DNA from: Candidatus Woesearchaeota archaeon
GTDB lineage: Archaea > Nanobdellota > Nanobdellia > Woesearchaeales > WJKV01
NCBI GenBank assembly: GCA_019323355.1
Contig: JAHWHI010000036.1
Coordinates: 1 to 38,554 of the forward strand
Length of the DNA: 38,554 nt
Direction: 5' to 3'
The notes beneath the pieces were generated by a model. It was not told the DNA's origin, did not search any database, and saw only the letters and a program-made list of their open reading frames with translations. Both the position numbers and the translations under genes were made by a program. Shown in pieces: positions 15,922 to 23,585 of the stretch. Positions within the stretch are counted from its first letter, which is position 1; every line of letters starts with the position of its first letter.

Positions 15922-16002
15922 CTGAATATATGGATAGTCTTTTGGTATATAAGCTTTTTGGGTGCAGAAAGACTTAAATAGCTTATTCCTATATATGAAT
16001 CC
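15922..16002. promoter_or_regulatory. Divergent promoters for the pilin-like and NFACT-R genes
   Basis: Minus strand: GCTTATATACC at about 15946-15956. Plus strand: GACTTAAATAGC at about 15970-15981, about 27 nt before the ATG at 16003, which predicts a leaderless NFACT-R mRNA. Confidence 0.55.
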
Positions 16003-16791
16003 ATGGTAGAGATTGTGCTTGATTTGAAGAAGAATATTGACAAGAATGCTGCATTCTATTATGAAAAGGCAAAGAAGGCAAAGCGCAAGATAGATGGCGC
16101 CAAAAAAATAGTTGCAGAAGCCAGGAAAGACCTGGAAAAAGCTGAGAAAGAAAAAGAAAAGATCATGGAACAGATCGAGAAAGAAGAGAAAGAAAAGAAA
16201 AAGAAAAAAGTCCGGAAAAAGGAGTGGTATGAAAAATTCAGGTGGTTCATCTCTTCTTCAGGTTTTCTCTGCATTGGCGGAAAGGATGCAACTACAAACG
16301 ATATCATTGTCAAGAAACATTGTGAGAAAGGAGATCTTGTGTTCCACACTGATATTGCAGGCTCTCCATTCTTTGTGATAAAGGCAGAAGGAAAAGAGAT
16401 TGACGAGCAGACAAAAGAAGAGGTTGCCACTGCAACAGCTGCCTATTCAAGAGCATGGAAACTCGGGATATCAACAACAGAAGTCTACTGCGTCTCTCCT
16501 GACCAGCTGAAGCACGAGATGGGGCTGCCAAAAGGCACGTTCATGGTTTACGGAAAAAGGCAGTACTTTAGTCCTACACTGAAGATTGCAGTGGGAATGA
16601 CTGAAAAAGGAGTTCCAATGGGAGGTCCTGTCAGCGCAGTGAAAAAGCACTGCAAGGCTTATGTGACAATCAAGATCGGTGACATGAAAAAGTCTGAGAT
16701 CGCAAAACGCATCCAGAAGAAGATAGGCGGGGACAGTGAAGATATAATGCCCTGCCTTCCAACTGGAGGGTATGCGATTGTCAAAGAGTAA
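16003..16791 (+). CDS. Stand-alone NFACT-R (DUF814) domain protein, RqcH-related
   Basis: 262 aa. Residues 1-75 form a highly charged coiled coil (KKAKRKIDGAKK, then runs of E/K). The rest is an NFACT-R domain: WYEKFRWFISSSGFLCIGGKDATTND, KGDLVFHTDIAGSPFFVIK, ATAAYSRAWK and TFMVYGKRQYFSP. In full-length RqcH/Rqc2/NEMF this domain follows NFACT-N, the HhH domain and the coiled coil, and helps bind the obstructed large subunit and tRNA in ribosome-associated quality control. Here the N-terminal NFACT-N and HhH domains are absent and nothing upstream encodes them. It may act as a partner to a separate NFACT-N protein elsewhere, or have another RNA-binding role. Confidence 0.85.
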   Translation: MVEIVLDLKKNIDKNAAFYYEKAKKAKRKIDGAKKIVAEARKDLEKAEKEKEKIMEQIEKEEKEKKKKKVRKKEWYEKFRWFISSSGFLCIGGKDATTNDIIVKKHCEKGDLVFHTDIAGSPFFVIKAEGKEIDEQTKEEVATATAAYSRAWKLGISTTEVYCVSPDQLKHEMGLPKGTFMVYGKRQYFSPTLKIAVGMTEKGVPMGGPVSAVKKHCKAYVTIKIGDMKKSEIAKRIQKKIGGDSEDIMPCLPTGGYAIVKE

Positions 16792-16834
16792 AGTTTTTAT
16801 ATGCATATTACCAATTTAAAGCAAAGGTGGTAGA

Positions 16835-18427
16835 TTGGCTGAAAAATTAACTTTCAAGGATAAAGTAGAGAAGATAAAGAAGAACAAGCAGGTCAAGAAC
16901 AAAGATAACGCCATAAACAAACTGATTTCTGATACTATTGCCACGTTGAAAGGCGATGATGTTGAAAAGTTTCTTCAGGAGATAAAAGAGGCAGGACAGA
17001 TTGAGGGTTTCATAGGCGAGCCTCTTAAGAAATTTTCTTTGGTCTATGAAAAATATCAGGAACAGATAGAACCTTTGTACTTCTGGTTCCTTGGATTCCT
17101 GAAAGATTCTCTTAAGATAAAGACATCTGACATAAAGAAGTTGGTTGATACATATTCTGCATCAGAAGCATCTGCATTCCACAAGCATATGGGAACAAAT
17201 ATCGGCGCGATCCAGGACAGGATCTCTAATTCGCTCATCACAATCAACCGGTTGGTAAGACAGGACCTCTTCAAGATGATACGTGAGATCGGGATAATAA
17301 CTGACAGGCTGGAGATGGTGTACGCTGGGGGTAAATTCGGAGCTGAAAGGCCAGGCGGACCTCATAATGCTGCAGAGATCGCGATGAAAGATATGTACAT
17401 CAATCTGGTCGAGGGAGGATCAAAAGCTCCTGGTTCTGTCTATGGTCTTGGAAGCCAGGTCGGTTTCATCACACTTCCGGATTTATTTTTGCATACGCAT
17501 ATATTTGACAAGGATAAGGTCGAGAGCGTAGTTGACGGTCTTGGAGGAGTATCTCCAAAAGTTAAAGAAGTGCTCGGACGGAAGCTGAAAGCCTATGCGA
17601 TCTGGCGTAAGTCTTACAAGAGCAACCTTGAGAGAAGAAGGAAGTTCATGCTCGCATATCTTAAACAGTATTACAACAATATAATGCTGCAGATACAGTG
17701 GATGAAACCTTACCTGCAGATGTCTAAACGGATGAACATGCGAATGGACATCAAGGAGACACCAGATATTCTTGCTGCGATAGAGCAGACAGCCATGGAG
17801 ATCGAACTGCTTATCAAGATAGGAAAATCAGGAAACCACAACAAAGTTGTTGTACTTAATTTATATTTCCGCACATCACCAGAGACAGAGTTCTCGCAGA
17901 AATACCAGGCTCCGACGACAAAGTTCATGGGAAGGACAGAGATCTCATTGAAAAGCTATGCACTCAGCGACGCGCAGGTAAAAGCGTACGAGATGAACTC
18001 TAAACTTGAAGATTATGAATTGCTGGACCAGATCGGAGGAGATATCAAGGATTCGCTTGAATCTTTTGGGGACGAGCTTAAGATATATCTTGCGCAGGCG
18101 AACAAGGTAGCGACACAATCCTCAGAGGATGCTGTGAAAGAAGCAAAGAGCAAGATGGCTGCAGGAGCAAGCGCCCAAGCAGGAACAAAAGTGGTGGAGA
18201 AACAGCCATGGTGGAAACCTATCGAGCCTTTTGTGATGGTGCCAAAAGGATTCATCGACATAATCGGAATATTCATCACGTTTCCTAAATTTTCAAAGTC
18301 AAAAGAAAAGAAACCAACAAAAGCTGTGCTCGACAAGCAGCTGGATGATGCCAAGACAGGTGCGACTGGAACTGCATGGCTGATGTATAATTTGTTTAAG
18401 AAATCCCACAGGATGATATCCTGGTAA
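16835..18427 (+). CDS. Conserved-looking 530-aa protein of unknown function
   Basis: I do not recognise the family. It is mostly helical: a charged N-terminus (residues 1-30), a long helical middle with basic stretches (KSYKSNLERRRKFMLAYLKQYYNNIMLQIQWMKPYLQM), an Ala/Lys-rich linker at about 430-450, then a possible membrane-associated segment VPKGFIDIIGIFITFPKF and a C-terminal tail ending SHRMISW. A Gly-rich stretch (YAGGKFGAERPGGPHNAAE) may be a loop. No catalytic motif is obvious. TTG start with a strong GGTGG ribosome site 7 nt upstream; TATA-like TTTTTATATGC at about 16794-16804. No signal peptide, so probably cytosolic or membrane-associated. Confidence 0.75.
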   Translation: MAEKLTFKDKVEKIKKNKQVKNKDNAINKLISDTIATLKGDDVEKFLQEIKEAGQIEGFIGEPLKKFSLVYEKYQEQIEPLYFWFLGFLKDSLKIKTSDIKKLVDTYSASEASAFHKHMGTNIGAIQDRISNSLITINRLVRQDLFKMIREIGIITDRLEMVYAGGKFGAERPGGPHNAAEIAMKDMYINLVEGGSKAPGSVYGLGSQVGFITLPDLFLHTHIFDKDKVESVVDGLGGVSPKVKEVLGRKLKAYAIWRKSYKSNLERRRKFMLAYLKQYYNNIMLQIQWMKPYLQMSKRMNMRMDIKETPDILAAIEQTAMEIELLIKIGKSGNHNKVVVLNLYFRTSPETEFSQKYQAPTTKFMGRTEISLKSYALSDAQVKAYEMNSKLEDYELLDQIGGDIKDSLESFGDELKIYLAQANKVATQSSEDAVKEAKSKMAAGASAQAGTKVVEKQPWWKPIEPFVMVPKGFIDIIGIFITFPKFSKSKEKKPTKAVLDKQLDDAKTGATGTAWLMYNLFKKSHRMISW

Positions 18428-18428
18428 A

Positions 18429-19004
18429 TCAGATATCCTTTTCTTTCTTTAATGATTCTTCTCTAAGCGAGCTTGTCTCGATATCCTGTCTCTGCGGCTC
18501 TTTTCCTTCTGGAACTTTCTCCTCTGTCAGTATCTTGTCCTGCTTTTTCTTCTTGGTCTCTTTTTCTTCTGCCAGTTCCTCTAGTTCCTTTTTCTCCCCT
18601 GTCTCTTCCTTCTCTTCTTTTCTAGCGCCGAGCGCTTTTTCCAGCTTTCCTCTCAGACCAGGAGATTTCTCGACCTTTCCTTTAGGCGAGATTGTCTTGA
18701 ACTCAACACCTTCAAGTTCTGCCTTCACTATATCTTTTTCTTCCACTGCCTCTTTGACAGCTGTAACCTTAACATGATGAGGAGGATTCTTGATGCCGTG
18801 CTTCCATAGCTCGTGGTTGAGTTTTGGACCGATCTTCACATCAGATAATTCTACTTTCATATGCTTTGCAAGAAAATTCTTAACACCTGTGACAGCTTTT
18901 TTAGCTCTCCTGTATTTAGCAGTCTTGATCCACTCACGTCTAAGCGGAATATTGTAGACGCGTTCAAGCTTCTTCTCAGGTGCTTTTTTCTTTGCCATCT
19001 TCAT
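18429..19004 (-). CDS. rpl31e: Ribosomal protein eL31 with long charged C-terminal tail
   Basis: The first 85 or so residues match eL31 (RVYNIPLRREWIKTAKYRRAKKAVTGVKNFLAKHMKVE...VKIGPKLNHELWKHGIKNPPHHVKV), a large-subunit protein near the exit tunnel. About 100 further residues are low-complexity Lys/Glu (EEKEETGEKKELEELAEEKETKKKKQ), making the protein 191 aa, roughly twice the usual size. Start: ATG at 19004 overlaps the eL39 stop as ATGA; a second ATG two codons on is also possible. Confidence 0.93.
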   Translation of the reverse strand: MKMAKKKAPEKKLERVYNIPLRREWIKTAKYRRAKKAVTGVKNFLAKHMKVELSDVKIGPKLNHELWKHGIKNPPHHVKVTAVKEAVEEKDIVKAELEGVEFKTISPKGKVEKSPGLRGKLEKALGARKEEKEETGEKKELEELAEEKETKKKKQDKILTEEKVPEGKEPQRQDIETSSLREESLKKEKDI

Positions 19005-19174
19005 GCCTTCATCTTAGTTCTACGCCAGCTTCTTTTTGTGGTTGTCATCCTAGCTGGATGCAGACGTCTGTTCATGCTGTATTTTTTTAATACTGCCCAG
19101 AACGGAGCCCATCTTGTTCTCCTTCCGCGCTTTATCAGACGCTTCTTTTTTGATGGATGTTTGTATCGTGCCAT
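19001..19174 (-). CDS. rpl39e: Ribosomal protein eL39
   Basis: 57-aa basic protein, read directly from the sequence. It begins MARYKHPSKKKRLIKRG, continues RRTRWAPFWAVLKKYSMNRRLHP and ends TKRSWRRTKMKA. The W-x-P-x-W core and the C-terminal RSWRRTK motif are diagnostic of eL39, which lines the peptide exit tunnel. It starts 2 nt after the eS19 stop and overlaps eL31 by 4 nt, so eS19-eL39-eL31 is one coupled operon. The N-terminus is a few residues longer than the usual 50-51 aa. Confidence 0.95.
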   Translation of the reverse strand: MARYKHPSKKKRLIKRGRRTRWAPFWAVLKKYSMNRRLHPARMTTTKRSWRRTKMKA

Positions 19175-19176
19175 TT

Positions 19177-19734
19177 TTATTCCTGTCCCTCTGCTGGTTC
19201 TAGTTCTTCTGGAATCTCTTCCTCTGTATTGACAGCCTCTTCTACAGATGCTTCCTCAACACTTGGCTGCAGCTCTGGCTCTTTTAGTTTCTTTGCTTTT
19301 GCTTCTGGAGCAACCTGTTTTGCAACACTGTCCATAAGCTTTCTTCCTTTGCCAGAAATCCGTCTTCCTCTCTTTATTGCCTTGTCTTCAAGCTCGACAA
19401 GGTCTGCAGCCTGCAATTGCTGCAGTATCTTTCTTATGATAGAACCAGATGCTCTTGTGAATTTTTCTGGTTTTCTGCTTTTTGAACGGTAGTGTCTTGC
19501 ACCGAACTTTGTCCTTAATTTTTCAGTGCCGATCGGACCTTTGATATAGATGACTCTTAGAACAGCAGCTGCTCTCACATACCACCAGTCATCCCTGACA
19601 GGCGGCTTGTTCTTTCCAGGAGATGTCTTTACAAAAGTAGCCCACTCTGGAGCTTTGATCTCTGGAATTTTCTTCAGTTCTTCAGCTGCTTTGTCAATAA
19701 GCGCATTTGGATTTGTATCAAATACTGTTACCAT
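19177..19734 (-). CDS. rps19e: Ribosomal protein eS19 with acidic C-terminal tail
   Basis: The first 145 or so residues are eS19: ALIDKAAEELKKIPEIKAPEWATFVKTSPGK, DDWWYVRAAAVLRVIYIKGPIGTEKLRTKFG, RASGSIIRKILQQLQAADLVE and GRRISGKGRKLMDSVAK. It belongs to the small-subunit head. A Glu/Pro-rich tail of about 40 aa (EEASVEEAVNTEEEIPEELEPAEGQE) is extra. It is the first gene of the eS19-eL39-eL31 operon and is preceded by a structured leader. Confidence 0.96.
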   Translation of the reverse strand: MVTVFDTNPNALIDKAAEELKKIPEIKAPEWATFVKTSPGKNKPPVRDDWWYVRAAAVLRVIYIKGPIGTEKLRTKFGARHYRSKSRKPEKFTRASGSIIRKILQQLQAADLVELEDKAIKRGRRISGKGRKLMDSVAKQVAPEAKAKKLKEPELQPSVEEASVEEAVNTEEEIPEELEPAEGQE

Positions 19735-19822
19735 TTTTTATCAATTCCGACCTTGCGGTCTACAGTGGCACCAACGGTGCTCATAATTCTGTATATAGGA
19801 AAATATAGGGGGTTTATAAAGG
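19728..19822 (-). promoter_or_regulatory. Promoter and structured leader of the eS19 operon, with an 18-codon uORF
   Basis: TATA box CTTTATAAACC lies at about 19811-19821. The leader then has ATG at 19784 opening a frame MSTVGATVDRKVGIDKKW that stops at 19728, overlapping the eS19 ATG by 7 nt. Within it are two perfect hairpins, GCACC-GUU-GGUGC and GACC-GCAA-GGUC. Confidence 0.55.
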
Positions 19823-19874
19823 TTTTGGGCAGGTTTTGATTAATTTTTTATAGTGGTGCTTTTCCCAAAATTTC

Positions 19875-20510
19875 ATGGTAGAGTACGCAAAAATAAAGGC
19901 TGATGACAGGCATCCTAGAAACGGCAACCGTTATGCAGTCCCTGTAAAAGGCGGATGGCATTTTCATCTTGCAGATTCAAAAAATCTTGATCTCAGGAAG
20001 GATCAATTAGTAAGAGTACTAAGATATCAACCTAATAATAAAGGGATTCGTTTTGCAACAAAATATATTCCTTTGGATATTGATCTGATGACAGAAAGAT
20101 TGGAAAGGATGGATATGAAAGGAGTCAGTGCTTTGGTCCTCTTTGATCCTGCATACAAACCAAAACCCGGCAAAGGAAACCCATTCATCTCGATTGCAAG
20201 GGATGAGGAAGAAGTACAAAGGGCGGTCAACAATATCGTGTTTGGCTTTGGATGGTGCCCTAAAGATTTGGAAAATGAGAAATGTTATGATAACTATGGC
20301 AGACTGTTCGGGAAACGCGCCTGTACAAGAAGAGATGTAAGGCATTTGATGATGAGAAACAACAGCAGGGATGGTGTGCTTTTTGTTCCAGTCGCAAGGA
20401 TTGTTGCCCTAGAAAACGAAAGACCGAAAAGCCAAAGGGGCAAAGGCCCTGGAATAGATGAAGAAGTTCTGAAATACTGTGTGAATACTGCCTTTATGCC
20501 AAGAGTTTGA
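19875..20510 (+). CDS. Uncharacterised 211-aa protein
   Basis: I do not recognise this protein. It appears soluble and has no signal peptide or membrane helix. It has a basic N-terminal region (DDRHPRNGNRYAVPVKGGWHFHL), a central beta/alpha segment (VSALVLFDPAYKPKPGKGNPFISIARDEEEVQRAVNNIVFGFGWCPKDL), three cysteines (C148, C157 region and one near the C-terminus) and conserved-looking Arg/Gly patches (LFGKRACTRRDVRHLMMRNN, KSQRGKGPGIDEE). A TATA-like TTTTTTATAG about 25 nt before the ATG predicts a leaderless mRNA. It sits alone between the eS19 operon (divergent) and Lhr. Confidence 0.7.
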   Translation: MVEYAKIKADDRHPRNGNRYAVPVKGGWHFHLADSKNLDLRKDQLVRVLRYQPNNKGIRFATKYIPLDIDLMTERLERMDMKGVSALVLFDPAYKPKPGKGNPFISIARDEEEVQRAVNNIVFGFGWCPKDLENEKCYDNYGRLFGKRACTRRDVRHLMMRNNSRDGVLFVPVARIVALENERPKSQRGKGPGIDEEVLKYCVNTAFMPRV

Positions 20511-20540
20511 AGCTCACTGGCCACTAGACACCTGCGCATA

Positions 20541-20552
20541 AGCTTTATATAA
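20541..20552 (+). promoter_or_regulatory. TATA box for the lhr gene
   Basis: GCTTTATATAAC, about 55-60 nt before the ATG, predicts a leader of roughly 30 nt that contains the palindrome at 20578-20594. Confidence 0.6.
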
Positions 20553-20577
20553 CATACTTAGTACGTTCTATAATATA

Positions 20578-20594
20578 GACAATAGACTATTGTC
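20578..20594. repeat. Perfect 8-bp inverted repeat in the lhr leader
   Basis: GACAATAG-A-CTATTGTC, a 17-bp palindrome with a 1-nt centre, downstream of the predicted transcription start and 9 nt before the ATG. The placement suits an operator. A hairpin with a 1-nt loop is sterically unfavourable, so DNA binding is likelier than RNA structure. Confidence 0.6.
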
Positions 20595-20603
20595 CGAAGT
20601 AGA

Positions 20604-23585
20604 ATGAGTAGTATCAGCTATAAGAAGAAAGAGAATTCTCAGTCTGAGCTAGTTGCAACTCTCAACCCAATAGTCAAGGAATGGTTCTTCTCAAAGTTCA
20701 AGGAGTTCGCACTGCCACAATTATACTCTGTCCTTGAGATACATAGTAGGAACAATGTCTTGGTTTCTGCTCCAACTGGCTCTGGAAAAACTCTCACTGC
20801 TTTTCTTTCTATATTGAACGACCTGATAAATCTTGCAGAGGCAGGAAACCTGCAGGACCGTGTTTATTGTGTCTATATATCTCCGCTAAAAGCACTGAAC
20901 AATGACATCCAGATAAATCTGAGAGAGCCTCTTGAAGAGATGAAAAAGATTGCAATGGAAAAGTTCGGAAAGGATATTGATGTGCGTGTTGCTGTGCGGA
21001 CAGGAGATACAACTCCTTCAGAAAAAACAAAGATGCTCAAGAATCCTCCGCACATCCTGATCACAACTCCAGAATCACTTGCTATTGTCTTGTCCTCTAT
21101 AAAATTCAGAGAACACCTGACACAGTTATGGTGGGTTGTGATAGATGAGATCCACGCTCTTGCAGAGAACAAGCGTGGTGTTCACCTCTCGCTTTCCTTA
21201 GAAAGATTGAACCATCTGTCAGAGTTCACTCGTGTGGGATTGAGCGCTACTGTCGCTCCGCTCGAGGATATTGCGAGATTCTTGGTAGGGACTGGAAGAG
21301 AGTGCAAGATTATTGATATACAATATATGAAAGAGACTGACATCAAAGTCCTGAGTCCTGTGAAGAACATGATCAAGACTCCGTATGCTGTACGGGAGAA
21401 TTCTATGTACGAGCTTATCCATGATCTGATACAGCAGCATAAGACAACCTTGATATTTACAAATACGCGTGCAGGAACAGAGCGTGTTGTCCACAATCTC
21501 AAAGAGAAATATCCGCAGCATTATACAAAAAATATAGAGACTGAGGAAACATTATCATTGATAGGAGCGCACCACGGTTCTCTGAGCAAGAAACACCGTC
21601 TGAAAATAGAACAGCAATTGCGTGACGGACTGCTGAGATGCGTCTGCTGCAGCACGTCCCTGGAGCTTGGCATTGATATAGGGTACATAGATCTTGTCAT
21701 TCTTCTTGGAAGTCCAAAATCTGTTGCTCGTGCACTGCAGAGGATAGGAAGATCCGGGCACAAACTGCACGAGACTGCAAAAGGAAGGATTATTGTCACT
21801 GACAGGGATGATCTTGTTGAATGTTCTTTGATATTGAAATCAGCTGTCGAGAAAAAGATAGACCAGGTACATATTCCTGTGAACTGTCTTGATGTTCTTG
21901 CTCAGCAGATATTCGGTATGGCAATTGCACAGGTATGGCATCTTGATGAGCTTTATGAAGTTATCAAGAAAAGCTATTGTTACAGAGATCTTGACAAGAA
22001 AGATTTTGACAATGTTGTCGACTATCTTGCTGGAAAATACGCGCAATTAGCAGACCGTTATGTCTATGCAAAGATCTGGAAGTTGGGCGGAAGGATTGGA
22101 AAAAAAGGAAGGATGAGCCGTGTATTGTACATGACAAACATCGGAACTATCCCAGACCAGACAGCTGTTCTTGTAAAAGTTGGAGAGGAAGTGATCGGAA
22201 CTTTTGACGACAGTTTTCTTGAATCATTGAAGCCGAATGATATTTTTGTTCTAGGTGGAAATGTTTACCAGTTCAGGTATTCACGAGGTAATGTCGCGCA
22301 GGTTGCTGCTGCGCCTGGAAGGATGCCGACTGTGCCTTCGTGGTTCTCAGAGATGCTTCCGTTAAGCTTTGACCTTTCACAATCCATCCTGAAGTTCAGG
22401 CAGTACATGGATGAAAAATTCAAGCAGAAACTTTCAAAGGACGAGATAATGAAGTTCATCTACAACTATCTCTATGTTGACGAGAATGCTGCAAATTCAA
22501 TATATGAATATTTCAAGGAACAGTACAATTATGCAAAGATACCTCATTTCAAAAGGATTGTTGTTGAAAATTATAATGAAGAAGGAAAGATGCACTACAT
22601 ATTCCATACATTGTACGGAAGAAGGGTCAATGATGTTTTATCCAGGGCATTAGGTTATGCAATATTGCGGCAGCAGAAGAGGGACGCACGGATCTCGATA
22701 ACAGACAATGGTTTCACAATAACGTGCGATGCAAAGATACAGCCGATGCGCGCGTTTTCATTGCTGAAATCAGACGAGCTTCGCCAGGTCATGGAGATTG
22801 CTCTTGACAGGAGCCAGGTCTTATTGCGAAGGTTCAGGCACTGCGCTGGCCGTTCATTGATGATCCTGCGGAACTACAAAGGACAGAGGAAGACTGTTGG
22901 AAAACAGCAGGTAAGCTCCATGATTTTAATGTCTGCTGTCAAGCGGATAAGCAGGAATTTTCCGATACTGAAAGAAGCAAGAAGAGAAGTCCTTGAAGAT
23001 CTCATGGATATTACCCATGCAGAGCATATCCTAAAGCAGATCGAAGACGGAAACATAAAGATCGAAGAGATAAATACTACATTACCTTCACCATTTGCAT
23101 TCAATCTAGCATTGCAGGGTTACAGCGATATACTTAAGATGGAGGATAAGATAGAATTCATCAGGAGGCTGCACCAGAATGTCCTTGCAAAGATCGCTTT
23201 ACAGAAAGGGCAGCGAGGGTTGAAGACAAAAGATAAGGATATTCCAGAGGAGGAATACATAACAAAGTACGAGGATCTTTCGGACTTTTCGTATGAAAAG
23301 ATGTGGACCCGGGATGAAGAGAGAAAAGAAAAAGCTCTAAAGAAAAAAGCAGAAGATGAAGAGTACAGAAAACAATTGCTTGTGCTACAGCTGAAGAGAG
23401 CTGCACGGAAAATCTCACTCGACCCGCAGATAGAGTACGATTGCCAAAGGCTTATCCTCGGAGAAAGAGAAGGATTCAAAAAAGATTTCAAGGAATGGCT
23501 TGAAGGATTGCTTTCTGGTGCCATACCTAAGATCTGGTCTGATGATCTGGTAAAGTTTCTGCAGAAAGCAAAGGATGAGATCTAA
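20604..23585 (+). CDS. lhr: Lhr-family ATP-dependent helicase
   Basis: 993-aa superfamily 2 helicase. Motif I APTGSGKT at 56-63; motif Ib TTPESLA near 154; motif II DEIH at 181-184; motif III SAT at 214-216; motif IV LIFTNTRAGTE near 283; motif V TSLELGIDIG near 351; motif VI QRIGRSGH at 379-386. After the RecA domains come winged-helix and Lhr-specific regions and a Lys/Glu-rich C-terminus. Family members translocate 3' to 5' on single-stranded DNA and unwind RNA:DNA hybrids, with a role in DNA repair. Length is typical of archaeal Lhr (about 850-950), slightly long. Its 3' end overlaps the convergent PHP gene by 4 nt, and the metallophosphoesterase gene follows on the same strand. Confidence 0.95.
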   Translation: MSSISYKKKENSQSELVATLNPIVKEWFFSKFKEFALPQLYSVLEIHSRNNVLVSAPTGSGKTLTAFLSILNDLINLAEAGNLQDRVYCVYISPLKALNNDIQINLREPLEEMKKIAMEKFGKDIDVRVAVRTGDTTPSEKTKMLKNPPHILITTPESLAIVLSSIKFREHLTQLWWVVIDEIHALAENKRGVHLSLSLERLNHLSEFTRVGLSATVAPLEDIARFLVGTGRECKIIDIQYMKETDIKVLSPVKNMIKTPYAVRENSMYELIHDLIQQHKTTLIFTNTRAGTERVVHNLKEKYPQHYTKNIETEETLSLIGAHHGSLSKKHRLKIEQQLRDGLLRCVCCSTSLELGIDIGYIDLVILLGSPKSVARALQRIGRSGHKLHETAKGRIIVTDRDDLVECSLILKSAVEKKIDQVHIPVNCLDVLAQQIFGMAIAQVWHLDELYEVIKKSYCYRDLDKKDFDNVVDYLAGKYAQLADRYVYAKIWKLGGRIGKKGRMSRVLYMTNIGTIPDQTAVLVKVGEEVIGTFDDSFLESLKPNDIFVLGGNVYQFRYSRGNVAQVAAAPGRMPTVPSWFSEMLPLSFDLSQSILKFRQYMDEKFKQKLSKDEIMKFIYNYLYVDENAANSIYEYFKEQYNYAKIPHFKRIVVENYNEEGKMHYIFHTLYGRRVNDVLSRALGYAILRQQKRDARISITDNGFTITCDAKIQPMRAFSLLKSDELRQVMEIALDRSQVLLRRFRHCAGRSLMILRNYKGQRKTVGKQQVSSMILMSAVKRISRNFPILKEARREVLEDLMDITHAEHILKQIEDGNIKIEEINTTLPSPFAFNLALQGYSDILKMEDKIEFIRRLHQNVLAKIALQKGQRGLKTKDKDIPEEEYITKYEDLSDFSYEKMWTRDEERKEKALKKKAEDEEYRKQLLVLQLKRAARKISLDPQIEYDCQRLILGEREGFKKDFKEWLEGLLSGAIPKIWSDDLVKFLQKAKDEI

